A stretch of 20,098 nucleotides of DNA from positions 1 through 20,098 of the IMG/VR virus record IMGVR_UViG_3300029309_000440. The stretch is one strand, 5' to 3'. The notes beneath the pieces are model-generated. The model saw only the letters and a program-made list of their open reading frames with translations, made no database searches and was not told where the DNA came from. Below are positions 6,401-14,140 of this stretch, one piece after another. The stretch is from a virus. Made by a program: the position numbers and the translations under genes. The stretch's first letter is position 1. Each line of letters starts with the position of its first letter.

Positions 6401-8408
6401 ATAAATCTGTAAATGCTCTTAATGCTTTTGTTTCTTTTAAAGTAGGAACTCTTTCTAATCCATCATCACCCAATATTTTTAAATCGTCAAAATTAATATT
6501 TAAGTATGCTGATTTACTCATTGTTGATAAATTATCAACAAATTTTGAGTTAAACGTTAACATGTTTGCTGTATTTAAAAGACTAGCCGCATGAGTCAAC
6601 GCACTTTGAAACATGCCACCAAATCCTCTTTTTTTAAGTATTCTAGGTTCAAAAAATGCACCGCCTAATTCAGATGCTATTGCCGCACCACTATTTATTC
6701 CAAAAAAGTAGTCTCCAACTCCACCAAAAGTTGAGGCAAATATTTCGTTTCTAAACAAACTTTTTTCAAATGTAGTAAAGTGTTTTACTTGAAGACCTAC
6801 TTGTTTTGCTACTAAAGTTTCTTTTCCTAATAACAATTTTTCAACTAAATTATTATCACCTTTTTTAAGAGCTTTTTTAATTCGTTCATCTATAGAATTT
6901 ATTTCATCTAACAAATTAATTTGTAATTTTTCTTTGCCCGATTTAGTTAACAATTGTTTTTCAAATTGTCTTTGTACTTTTTTAATAAATTTGTTGGTAG
7001 AATTTTTACCATACACTTTTGTAAATGCTTCTTTTTGAAAAAATGCATTTAATGCCTCAATTGGGTTTGCATATTTTAATCCGGGCCCAGAATTTTTTAA
7101 TGAGTATTGTAATGCATCATCTGCTATTTTTGTTCCGCCTAATCTAAACGCTCCTAAAATACCGTTTAGTGTTGCAACATAAGGTATCGCTTCTGCTGAA
7201 GTATCTGCTATGTGAAATAAAATAGATTGGTCTGGATTTTGAACTGCTAACTCTTCTAGTAATTTGTCATCCATTACAAAACTAGTATTATTTTCTACTA
7301 ACGCTTTGTATAATTTTTTATGCGACATAAACAGAGTATTAGTGTTTTGCATAGTGTCAAACATTTCTGTCATACCAACTATTTTTGCTGTGTAATTTTC
7401 TTCTTGTTCAAAGTATTCTTGTGAGTCCTCTAATATTTGTTGATTACTTTTAAATGTGTCAGTTTCAATTCCATTGGCATATACATATGGACTCAAAAGT
7501 TTGTCGTCAGGTTTACCTCCATGTTTATAATTATATTGTTTTATACCTGCTACTCCAAGGCCTGTTATGACGGATGGAAAATCACTGGTAATTCTACCCA
7601 TAATTTGAGTAAATTGTTGAAAGAAAGATGCATCGCCTTCGGTAGGTATTAAGTAAGATAAGTCTTTTGTTTCTTCGTGATACTTAACTTTGCCGTCTGC
7701 TCCAACATAATAGTGAGACTCTTTTAATTGGTCTTGTAAATTTTTTGCTTTGTCTGGGTCTAAGCCTAATTCTGCTAGTTGAGCTTCATATAGTTTTCTT
7801 TGTTTTAAATCATCTGGCCCAGTAACAATTGGTAAAAAATCTCCAAAAAGTGTTTGAAAAGTATTTAATTCTTTTTCTTTACTTACATCTAATTTATATG
7901 ATTTTCCATTTTTAAAAGCATATCTAACACCTTCTGTTTGAAATAAATTTCCAGATGCCTCTCTATTTTCAGTTATTTCAATAGTTTCATCTTTACCATT
8001 TTGTATGGCATATATTTTAGATAACTTATCTTCCATAGAAGTTAAACCTAAATCATTAATTGATAAAGGTATAATACCATCTTTATATCCTACAGGTATT
8101 TCTCCTTGTAACATTTTTTGAAAATCTTTTCTTTCGGGGTCAAAAAAAGTTTGATATTTTGGATGTAAATTTAATAATGCAGGTTGCATTTGATTTCGAT
8201 AAAAAGAAGTTATGTCTTTACCTAAACCCATGTCTTGTATTTCTTCAAGACTAACAACTTTATCGTCTCTAGGTGGTTCTTCTATTATTGGTTGAACATC
8301 CTTTTTAGATACAATATTATCTGGGTTAAATTGTTTGCCAACAAAACCCTGTTCTACATCTACAGGCTCTATTTCTTTTTGTATTTTATTTAAGTTTAAT
8401 TCTTCCAT
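3471..8408 (-). CDS. Giant internal virion / DNA-ejection-type protein, about 1645 aa
   Basis: This very large protein is inferred to be an internal core protein ejected with the DNA, by analogy with T7 gp16 (1318 aa): it is the last and largest of a set of proteins whose sizes and order resemble T7 gp14, gp15 and gp16. I see no lytic transglycosylase signature, so unlike T7 gp16 it may lack peptidoglycan cleavage. The N-terminal 60 residues are charged and proline-containing; a hydrophobic glycine/alanine-rich stretch around residues 560-630 could touch membrane; the rest is mostly helical. It contains no cysteine at all. The frame is open from a TTG at 8420, but the ATG at 8408, one base after the upstream stop (TAATATG), is the likelier start. 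The C-terminal region with SRGVISPRYVAMEVAIRRF resembles marine podovirus internal proteins as I remember them. Confidence 0.8.
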   Translation of the reverse strand: MEELNLNKIQKEIEPVDVEQGFVGKQFNPDNIVSKKDVQPIIEEPPRDDKVVSLEEIQDMGLGKDITSFYRNQMQPALLNLHPKYQTFFDPERKDFQKMLQGEIPVGYKDGIIPLSINDLGLTSMEDKLSKIYAIQNGKDETIEITENREASGNLFQTEGVRYAFKNGKSYKLDVSKEKELNTFQTLFGDFLPIVTGPDDLKQRKLYEAQLAELGLDPDKAKNLQDQLKESHYYVGADGKVKYHEETKDLSYLIPTEGDASFFQQFTQIMGRITSDFPSVITGLGVAGIKQYNYKHGGKPDDKLLSPYVYANGIETDTFKSNQQILEDSQEYFEQEENYTAKIVGMTEMFDTMQNTNTLFMSHKKLYKALVENNTSFVMDDKLLEELAVQNPDQSILFHIADTSAEAIPYVATLNGILGAFRLGGTKIADDALQYSLKNSGPGLKYANPIEALNAFFQKEAFTKVYGKNSTNKFIKKVQRQFEKQLLTKSGKEKLQINLLDEINSIDERIKKALKKGDNNLVEKLLLGKETLVAKQVGLQVKHFTTFEKSLFRNEIFASTFGGVGDYFFGINSGAAIASELGGAFFEPRILKKRGFGGMFQSALTHAASLLNTANMLTFNSKFVDNLSTMSKSAYLNINFDDLKILGDDGLERVPTLKETKALRAFTDLLINLPPKRRAEVIGRMQELNKQFDKLTLGMSGEDAAEVKLMFGQFTGLATLQAIDEMYMVKVAAGNLTSDMLVQGNDYINSTKVVLREIQANLEKFMKKPALNPNFTEFAEKINIVVKESQESIAQRELELLEVFDVVENYVRTGNMFDGTDINNLNMMKFFDELQHLSKNGTTPEIQKKAIEKIKELDTKILTHFDNIGKGLNADGSNYNSNWFSGMVDGFYTFYKLGAREKYLNLFNNNPNVRIDFTKFFDDIVEKQGGVERLNKGTKNQNPIGAYTGNFPSSYETNNLINIIEMSAKRNMIEFISDKNNRAQLIKFFDDPSEVIPGLSQETFVINEELLSILRMNLDLSPPNAEKVFNAMKENLKATYPNYKNKRITDILALDVRDALGGDIPLMLNLQEAMEFKSGVGAMNKAMAGETKGNIYASMFTEIDNSLLASISKENNIQLSKDYADAVNTYADFYSRFNNFATLRGWTTYNGQGSKIDIKQDASGNATSELERVQAINEEGTKIVNEISGADDIKVPSYVHKESPYDWIDWGKIMSSETEALKFKNEVILPLVGDRDFSTATGYFIDFNNPETMKKLTIVSRFLQEEFAAHLRRTDAGKLYMNKKEIEQVLLVNPPKKTDAKEIKIFNGFDEVMSVGAGENRISLVDINGLINMNLGIDMVIARNATINNIARTDTVQFARELKKVKKTLQKRLKDFKFNQRFFSDDSVILQFGDNLTNPSIFNDAIITTGSIDNLEKLRKSIVGSKKLTNDQFNEVVRNLVSKNFFDKFAVVADDVKASVKNKDMVQVSELYTFQTAEARKYLKENKVVLEKVFGKEHYDNIVDILGVQALLTGADASRINITPISNSLSLNSLLSRGFAISRGVISPRYVAMEVAIRRFAKNKGVLIRTVLENPKMADVVLKILETENIYQDPKMVETFYNLLKESTFKAILLREGSEKALEYQEEYEDDFLKTMNTSLSQLVN

Positions 8409-8409
8409 A

Positions 8410-10827
8410 TTATTGTCCAAAAATTTGTCTTACTGGTACACCTCTAAATTCTGGAGGTCTTTCTTTATCATATGGTTGAATTTCAAAATCATCCACAGAT
8501 AATTCTTCTACATCGTTAGCCATTTCGGCATAAATATCACTAGGTATGTACCGTGCACTACCTTGAACGTATCTACCATTTTCACGTTCAATGTATATTG
8601 GTGTGCCATTAGTTGCACGCACAACCTCCCAACCATTAGAATTTAAATACATATTTGATTGATATAGTTTGGCTACATCATCATTAGCATTAAGGCCAAT
8701 ATTATTTCTTTCTTCTTGTACTGTTTTAAATCCATTAGCAGAAAGTTCCATACCACCGTTTGCGGCTATTGCTGATAGTAGTTGTTGAGTTGCATCATGA
8801 GTTCTAATGTTTTTCATGGTGTTGCCTCCTGCAATAAATCTTGTTTTTAATTCTATGCCTTCTAAAAATTCTCTTATAGTAAATAAAGACTCCATTGTTT
8901 TTTCTGGAGTATCAAAACTAAAAAAATTATCAGATAGTGATAGTCCTTTTAAAATATTTTCTACGTCTTGGTCGGATATGGTTCTACCACCACTACCGCC
9001 TTGTAGTGCCATGGAAACTTGATAAGCTAAAGTAAATTTTAACAAAGTTAATTTTGCTTTTTTCTTTGCGGCATCACTATAAATACCCTCGTTGTTAAAT
9101 ACAATGTTACCTGCTTCCATAATTTGTTGTGAGTATTTTTGAATTGACTCTGTTGCTTTAAGCCCATCCTCATTAACAATACTTAAACTATTTCCAAGTT
9201 TATTATCAGAACCATCAAAAAAAGAGGCTAGTGTTTTAAATTGTTCAGTACCACCATATACAGCCGCTACTGCATTTAATGATAATCCTAATAATTTATC
9301 ACTACCTTTGTTTTGATTAACAACATTTATTAACATATCTGTTGTTGATATTGCTTGTTTTGCAGATGAATTTTGTAGTATGTAATCTTTTATAACAAAA
9401 TCTTCACCTCTTCCATAAGCATTAGGATTGTTAGAACCTGCAACAAAACTAGAACCCGGAACGTATAAAGGAAACTCTGATTCTGGTTGTATCAAATGTA
9501 AAAATTTTATTAAATGCTCTTCACCTTGAATGTTTCCTGCCTTATCAATAGTTAACAAACCTATATCAAATGCCTCCGCCGCAAATTTATTATAATCAGT
9601 TGCTAAAGTAATTTTGTCATGCGGTGATTCTTGAACTGCATTAAAATGGTCGTATAATTGTAAAACTTTTAAATCTATACCTGCTGTTTCTACAGTTGAC
9701 ACTAATGTTTGACCATCTTCAAAAGCACTCATGTTATTTACCATAGAGGAGAAAAATTTATTTTGGTTGGCTATTTTGTTATTAATATCTACAAGTGAAT
9801 TAACAGCTATGTTAAACTCGTCTGCAGTATTAAAACCAGATTTTTTTACGTACGCTTCCTCATCGTAAACTCGTGCTGATATTACTGTTTCTGGCCCATC
9901 GCCACCATCTACTACTTGTGATTCAATTAATACATCTTTGCTATCAACGTTCATGTTTTCTGAAGCATGTTTTTTAATTGATTCTTTTAAGTTAATACCC
10001 AAGTAATCTGCCATATCTACTAAATTATCAATATCGTATCTTCCAAATATATCTCTATACTTACCTTCATTGCCTTCAGTTGTCATCGCTATAGAATCTA
10101 ATAATAAAGAAAAATTTGCATTAATGTCAGTTTGTAATTTTTGTTTATCTTCTAATTTCATCTCATCAATTAATTGTTTTGTAAGATTAGTGTTTAAGTA
10201 TGCTAAAAAAGTTCTGTGTCTTGTGTTTACATCACTGTAATCTTTAAAATTAAATGATAGATTAGGCCCATATTTTACTACACCCTTTTGTTGATTTTTT
10301 AATAATTTTTCATATTCTAAATCCATTTCAAGATAAAATTTTTCTTTTTCCCAATCTAACTCATTAATTTTATTATCTTGTTTAAAAGTTTGAATAGATT
10401 TATCAAAATCAAATTTTTCGTTTTCTAATTGATTTTGTAATATCCCTAATTGAAAGCTATCAGTGGTAGATTGTATTTTATTATTTATATCTTTTATTTT
10501 TAAATCATGGTCTTTTAACAATACTTTATACTTATCACCCCACACTGCTCTATCAAAACCTAGTTGGTCTACGTTTAATTGATGCTCTAAACCAAAAACA
10601 TATTTGTTATGTTCATGTACCGCTCTATCTAAATCAATTCCTTGTTGTTGTAGGCTAATATTATCATTGTGTTTTTGTTGTTCAAACAAAAGCTCATTAT
10701 ATGCTTGTACTTGTTCTGCTTCAAGTTTAGCTTGGTCAATTTTATATTGATTTGCTAGGTCTATTTCTTGTCTAAATTGACTAGATGCCCCTCCTAAAAA
10801 TGAAAATAATCCGCTTGCAAAACTCAT
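8410..10827 (-). CDS. Internal virion protein with long N-terminal coiled coil, 805 aa
   Basis: The protein is comparable in size and position to T7 gp15 (747 aa) and sits directly before the giant gp16-like gene, so a role in the internal core and DNA ejection conduit is inferred. It starts with a short hydrophobic patch (SFASGLFSFLGGASS, residues 2-16), followed by a long charged helical region at about 17-190, rich in Q, E, D and K with regular hydrophobic spacing, likely coiled coil. The remaining 600 residues look globular and mostly helical, ending in a proline- and acid-rich tail (PYDKERPPEFRGVP). There is no cysteine. The ATG at 10827 overlaps the previous stop as ATGA, with GGGAGA upstream as ribosome binding site. 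No sequence similarity to gp15 is claimed. Confidence 0.75.
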   Translation of the reverse strand: MSFASGLFSFLGGASSQFRQEIDLANQYKIDQAKLEAEQVQAYNELLFEQQKHNDNISLQQQGIDLDRAVHEHNKYVFGLEHQLNVDQLGFDRAVWGDKYKVLLKDHDLKIKDINNKIQSTTDSFQLGILQNQLENEKFDFDKSIQTFKQDNKINELDWEKEKFYLEMDLEYEKLLKNQQKGVVKYGPNLSFNFKDYSDVNTRHRTFLAYLNTNLTKQLIDEMKLEDKQKLQTDINANFSLLLDSIAMTTEGNEGKYRDIFGRYDIDNLVDMADYLGINLKESIKKHASENMNVDSKDVLIESQVVDGGDGPETVISARVYDEEAYVKKSGFNTADEFNIAVNSLVDINNKIANQNKFFSSMVNNMSAFEDGQTLVSTVETAGIDLKVLQLYDHFNAVQESPHDKITLATDYNKFAAEAFDIGLLTIDKAGNIQGEEHLIKFLHLIQPESEFPLYVPGSSFVAGSNNPNAYGRGEDFVIKDYILQNSSAKQAISTTDMLINVVNQNKGSDKLLGLSLNAVAAVYGGTEQFKTLASFFDGSDNKLGNSLSIVNEDGLKATESIQKYSQQIMEAGNIVFNNEGIYSDAAKKKAKLTLLKFTLAYQVSMALQGGSGGRTISDQDVENILKGLSLSDNFFSFDTPEKTMESLFTIREFLEGIELKTRFIAGGNTMKNIRTHDATQQLLSAIAANGGMELSANGFKTVQEERNNIGLNANDDVAKLYQSNMYLNSNGWEVVRATNGTPIYIERENGRYVQGSARYIPSDIYAEMANDVEELSVDDFEIQPYDKERPPEFRGVPVRQIFGQ

Positions 10828-11396
10828 ACTCTATCTCCCATATTTATAAAACCTTCAGCAGGTGGTTCTTTGTCAACTTCTTCTGTGTTATCTTTTTGAT
10901 TTAAAACAGATGCTAGTCTCTGATACTCCGTAGGATTTCTCTCTTCCATAACTTTAAGAGTTGTTTCTTTAGACATCATCTTGCCATCTTCTTCTGTATT
11001 TTTGTTAGTGAACATTACAACCGGAACTTTGTTTTCAATTGCTAATCCAACAAAATAAACTGATAGTGCCGGCTTTATAACTTCAGCAACATCTGGTGTA
11101 AACTCTCCATGTGAAAAACCGGCTAGTCCTACAGTGTTTACTATTTCTTCTACTGTTATTCCAGATGCCATCATTCTTAAAAAATTTTCTTTTGTGTTTG
11201 CACTAGACTCAACTTTGTCAATAACAAAATCTACAACTTTATCTGGGTCTGTCATTCTTGGAGGTCTATCCCAATCCCATTTATCCGGAGCATCAGTTAA
11301 AGAGTGTCCGGGCACAGGAAAATTAAGGGGGTCTACTGTTGCTTGTTGTGCACCTTGTTTTACATTATTATCTAATTTATTTATATTGTTTCTCAT
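10824..11396 (-). CDS. Putative virion structural protein, 190 aa
   Basis: The N-terminal region carries FPVPGHSLTDAPDKWDWDRPP (residues 26-46 as a whole; key parts PVPG-SLT and W-RPP), a pattern I recall from small structural proteins of marine cyanophages and pelagiphages. After it comes a helical domain containing GITVEEIVNTVGLAGF and FTPDVAEVIKPAL (about 78-110), and a charged, flexible C-terminus from 145 on. No cysteine, signal peptide or clear membrane span. It lies between the 204-aa and 805-aa genes of the ejection-type set and overlaps the latter by four bases (ATGA), so it probably belongs to the same virion substructure. Its exact role is unknown. Confidence 0.65.
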   Translation of the reverse strand: MRNNINKLDNNVKQGAQQATVDPLNFPVPGHSLTDAPDKWDWDRPPRMTDPDKVVDFVIDKVESSANTKENFLRMMASGITVEEIVNTVGLAGFSHGEFTPDVAEVIKPALSVYFVGLAIENKVPVVMFTNKNTEEDGKMMSKETTLKVMEERNPTEYQRLASVLNQKDNTEEVDKEPPAEGFINMGDRV

Positions 11397-11400
11397 GTTA

Positions 11401-12015
11401 TTATACTCTTAAATTTTTTTTAAGGTTACTACTTCCTATTTTAATTGTTGTTCCTCTAGAACCTTCAGCGTATAAAGCACTACTGTCAATTCTACCGTTA
11501 TCAACTAAATCATTCATGTATGATGCCATATTAACCAAACTCTCTCTAACTCTATTATTGTTAAAACCCGGATTAGAAGCTACGGATGTTGTAAAACTTC
11601 CAGTGTTAGTCATTTGATTAAATCTATTTCCTGTGTATCTTTCATTTAGTGCTTTTAGCTGTGCAATATACTCGTCATTAGCATCTGGCACTCTCTCACC
11701 TTTTTTATTTATTGTTGTTCCAACCATACCTTGACCAAATTTAACAAGCGGATTATCAGAGTATTTTTTTAAACTATCTGCTACTGCAAACATTCCTGTA
11801 GCAGGTTTAGTATAGTCTTTCGTTCCCATGCCGTATTTAGAAAGTTCTACAACTTGACTAGGACTACCAACAAAGTTTTTTAACTGATTATAAACAGCAG
11901 GGCCATATTTATAACCTAATAGTGCGGTGCCAGTTATAGCCGCCGCTTTTCCGAGGTCAAGTTTTTTTAATTCGTTTGGAATAACGTCATCTAAAAAATC
12001 TCTAATAAATCTCAT
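11401..12015 (-). CDS. Putative small internal virion protein, 204 aa
   Basis: By size and position this corresponds to T7 gp14 (196 aa), the smallest internal core protein, which forms the outer-membrane part of the ejection channel. The similarity is positional; I see no sequence match. The protein has an N-terminal helix (residues 1-20), a weakly hydrophobic alanine/glycine-rich segment at about 22-42 (DLGKAAAITGTALLGYKYG), and a polar remainder rich in N, S and T with a basic end. It contains no cysteine. The ATG at 12015 is preceded by TTAGGAGA, a good ribosome binding site, and 8 bases separate it from the upstream stop. Confidence 0.6.
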   Translation of the reverse strand: MRFIRDFLDDVIPNELKKLDLGKAAAITGTALLGYKYGPAVYNQLKNFVGSPSQVVELSKYGMGTKDYTKPATGMFAVADSLKKYSDNPLVKFGQGMVGTTINKKGERVPDANDEYIAQLKALNERYTGNRFNQMTNTGSFTTSVASNPGFNNNRVRESLVNMASYMNDLVDNGRIDSSALYAEGSRGTTIKIGSSNLKKNLRV

Positions 12016-12023
12016 AATGTCTC

Positions 12024-13400
12024 CTAATTAAATAAATTAAATATACCTTTAACAACACCACGACCCAATTCTGCTAAAGTTATATCTTTAGTTTTTTCTT
12101 CATACATCTGTTGGTCAAAACTAGATTCCTGTGCAAACATAGCAACTTGATGTGCACGAGCTTTTGCATTTTCTGCACTTTGCATTAACCACGATGCTTC
12201 ATCTCTATATCGTTGCCATAAATTATTTAGTTGATTTTGATTCATCTGCAACAAGTTTAGTGCATTTAATCTGTTTACTTCATTTTGTAATGTGGTATTA
12301 GCAGTATTAATGTTACGTCTCCACTGCACATTGTTTTGATTTATTTGCAATTGCATGTTTTGATTAAACTTTTCTCTAGAGTCTTGTAATTGAGTTACGA
12401 ACCTAGATTGTGCATTTGCTTGGTCAGTGTTAAATTGCTGTTGTGCCGCTACTCTGTTTTTATTTGCGTTCTCTACTTGTATGCTTAATTCTTTGAAAAA
12501 CATATCAACTTCACTTTGTGTTTTAGCATTAAATTGTCTTGCCGCATTTTCAGCCGCTTGGTCACGGAACAAACCTTGTAATATCCCTTGATACTCTAAT
12601 AAATTTGTTTTTTGTTCATTGTCTAAATTTTTTAAATCTATAGATAAAAAGTTTCTTGCATTGTTTACAGCACCTTGTAATTGTACGCTTAAATTAGCTC
12701 TATCCATTGCCGCAACTGTAGCCGCATTTTGTAATGTAGCTTGTTGTTCGTTAGATAAATTTTTTAAATCTATGGCCGCATATGTTTTTGCATCAGCCGC
12801 CGCAATAGGTATTGCTGATTCTAATACAGCTTGTGTTATAGCCGCAGATGCTATACTTGATGAACCAAGACCACGTTGTGCCATAATAGCAGAAACTTTT
12901 CTTACTGCAGGAGCCGCCCATGCAGGGAGGTCATTTCCATCTTCCATTGATTTAAATAGCTCTCCTAGTTGATACCTTACTGTTGCTTTTTCACTTACAG
13001 TTCCTGTTGCCGCTTGTGCTTGAGCCGCATCTGAAACAGCACCTTGTATGTTACCAACTATTGCTTGAGAATTAAGTGTTCCTCTTGCCGCCTCTGCTTC
13101 TGGCGTATTAGGCAAGGCATATGCCTCGTAAGTGGTTGCAGATGCAGATTGTGGAACTGCTACCTCTAATCCTGTTGTTGGTGCTTGTGCTGTTGCAGTG
13201 CTAGGGTCTGAACCTAGAGCTTGTTGTGCTAATACTTCATTTGCACTTTCTTGCAATAGTACCGGATTTACAACAGTGTCTTTTGGAAGACTAGTATCAG
13301 TATCACCAATTCCTGCTTGTTCTGTAACTAAACTCTCTACTTTTTCTTCAGTAGTTGGCGTTGTTTGTCCACCTGTCTGCATCTTTCTTTTTAATACCAT
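12024..13400 (-). CDS. Alanine/glutamine-rich virion protein with internal repeats, 458 aa
   Basis: The protein opens with a basic MVLKRKMQTGG leader and a disordered T/P/A/Q-rich region up to about residue 140. The segment WAAPAVRKVSAIMAQRGLGSSS through ESAIPIAAADAKTYAA (161-209) matches, from memory, a region common in marine phage structural proteins. From about 205 to 440 it is long helical, very rich in A, Q and N, like an extended coiled-coil or rod. Two copies of a 20-residue repeat around IDLKNL(S/D)NEQ occur at 207-226 and 251-270. There is no cysteine. It is the first of the five-gene ejection-type block, so an internal core or connector-associated role is inferred. The ribosome binding site (AGAAGGA) lies about 10 bases before the ATG. 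Confidence 0.7.
   Translation of the reverse strand: MVLKRKMQTGGQTTPTTEEKVESLVTEQAGIGDTDTSLPKDTVVNPVLLQESANEVLAQQALGSDPSTATAQAPTTGLEVAVPQSASATTYEAYALPNTPEAEAARGTLNSQAIVGNIQGAVSDAAQAQAATGTVSEKATVRYQLGELFKSMEDGNDLPAWAAPAVRKVSAIMAQRGLGSSSIASAAITQAVLESAIPIAAADAKTYAAIDLKNLSNEQQATLQNAATVAAMDRANLSVQLQGAVNNARNFLSIDLKNLDNEQKTNLLEYQGILQGLFRDQAAENAARQFNAKTQSEVDMFFKELSIQVENANKNRVAAQQQFNTDQANAQSRFVTQLQDSREKFNQNMQLQINQNNVQWRRNINTANTTLQNEVNRLNALNLLQMNQNQLNNLWQRYRDEASWLMQSAENAKARAHQVAMFAQESSFDQQMYEEKTKDITLAELGRGVVKGIFNLFN
12591..12782 (-). repeat. Direct repeat with 44-residue (132-bp) period inside the 458-aa gene
   Basis: Copy one at 12723-12782 and copy two at 12591-12650 each encode a 20-residue block with IDLKNL, then S or D, then NEQ. 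At DNA level both share TAAATTTTTTAAATCTAT on the plus strand. The spacing suggests an internally duplicated helical module. Confidence 0.65.
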
Positions 13401-13402
13401 GA

Positions 13403-13597
13403 CTAGTTATCCTTCTTTTTAAACTCCTTTTCAGCTTGTATCGTTGCTTTCAATCTCATGTTTTCTTGTTTTAATCTTGCAACATCTATTTCTAAAGTTG
13501 CTACTCGATTGTGTGCATCATTACGTTGCTGTGCAATTTTACCTATGACTTCTTCATAGATTTTAGGGTCTACGTTACTTGTTTTTTCTTGGGTCAT
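13403..13597 (-). CDS. Short coiled-coil protein, 64 aa
   Basis: The product is almost wholly helical with heptad-like spacing from about residue 13 to 58 (I18, I21, V32, L35, I37, V39, L42, L49), ending in a basic tail. I do not recognise it; small coiled-coil proteins in this position could be virion assembly factors or adaptors. It has the strongest ribosome binding site of the area (AAGGAG, 7 bases before ATG) and is preceded by the only sizeable gap of the operon, which suggests it may open a separately translated, or separately transcribed, ejection-protein group. Confidence 0.65.
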   Translation of the reverse strand: MTQEKTSNVDPKIYEEVIGKIAQQRNDAHNRVATLEIDVARLKQENMRLKATIQAEKEFKKKDN

Positions 13598-13639
13598 TGT
13601 TTCTCCTTGTTAAACGACCACTCCCTATAAAACTCAACA
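13598..13639 (-). promoter_or_regulatory. Only sizeable intergenic gap of the late operon, possible promoter
   Basis: Read on the minus strand the gap contains GAGTTTTATAGGGAGTGG, with TATAGGGAG identical to the initiation part of the T7 RNA polymerase promoter; the upstream T7 recognition part is not matched. A weak sigma70-like pair (TTGAGT, 17 bases, TTTAAC) also exists but would start RNA at or inside the ribosome binding site. The AAGGAG site of the 64-aa gene lies at the downstream end. I consider a promoter possible, not shown. Confidence 0.22.
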
Positions 13640-14140
13640 CTAATTACTTAGAGGGTTGTTAGTGCTAAGTTTTAATTCTTCTATCATAACATCTTGCACT
13701 TCATTTTCTTTTAGTGCAATTGCTACTTGTTTTGATAATTCTGATAATAAACTTTCTAATGTTCTAATAGTTTCATTAATTGGTGCTATGAAAGGTTGTA
13801 TAATAAAAGGTTCTGGTATATCTAACATAGCTATTTGCTCTTTTACTTTACCTATTTCTTTAAACACTAATGTTAAATCAGTAGGTACAATTTTATCATC
13901 CACCTTTTTAATTCTATCAATTAAATCTACTTTGTATTCATTCGCATATAATAATGCTTCATCAATTTTTTTTTCTAATTCTTTGTCTTTTTCTTTTAGT
14001 GGTTTTAAATTTACTGGAGGTGTAGCCTCAATAGCGTCAAGTCTTGAGTTGAATTGACCCCATGTATAGAACCCTCCTCCTATAGCTCCAATCACTCCCA
14101 ATAGTGCCGCATATGTGCTAAGTTTTTCAATTATCTTCAT
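13640..14140 (-). CDS. Membrane-anchored coiled-coil protein, 166 aa
   Basis: The product has an N-terminal hydrophobic segment at about residues 9-27 (TYAALLGVIGAIGGGFYTW), followed by a mostly helical, charged remainder with heptad-like stretches at 30-80 and 100-155, interrupted by a proline-rich DIPEPFIIQPFIAPI region near 106-120. There is no signal peptidase site, so it is probably an inner-membrane protein with one span. It follows two genes with signal peptides and overlaps the preceding one by four bases (ATGA), so the three may act together at the cell envelope. The function is unknown; a lysis accessory or superinfection-exclusion factor is conceivable but not supported by any motif. 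Confidence 0.7.
   Translation of the reverse strand: MKIIEKLSTYAALLGVIGAIGGGFYTWGQFNSRLDAIEATPPVNLKPLKEKDKELEKKIDEALLYANEYKVDLIDRIKKVDDKIVPTDLTLVFKEIGKVKEQIAMLDIPEPFIIQPFIAPINETIRTLESLLSELSKQVAIALKENEVQDVMIEELKLSTNNPLSN

Noticed and set aside
3471-8408. Lytic transglycosylase or lysozyme domain in the giant protein
   Set aside because: No recognisable catalytic glutamate context or GLxQ-type motif was seen in reading the sequence; only structure search could revive it.
13598-13650. Sigma70-like promoter TTGAGT-17-TTTAAC
   Set aside because: Only 4 of 6 matches in each box, and the predicted start would fall on the ribosome binding site of the 64-aa gene, leaving no usable leader.
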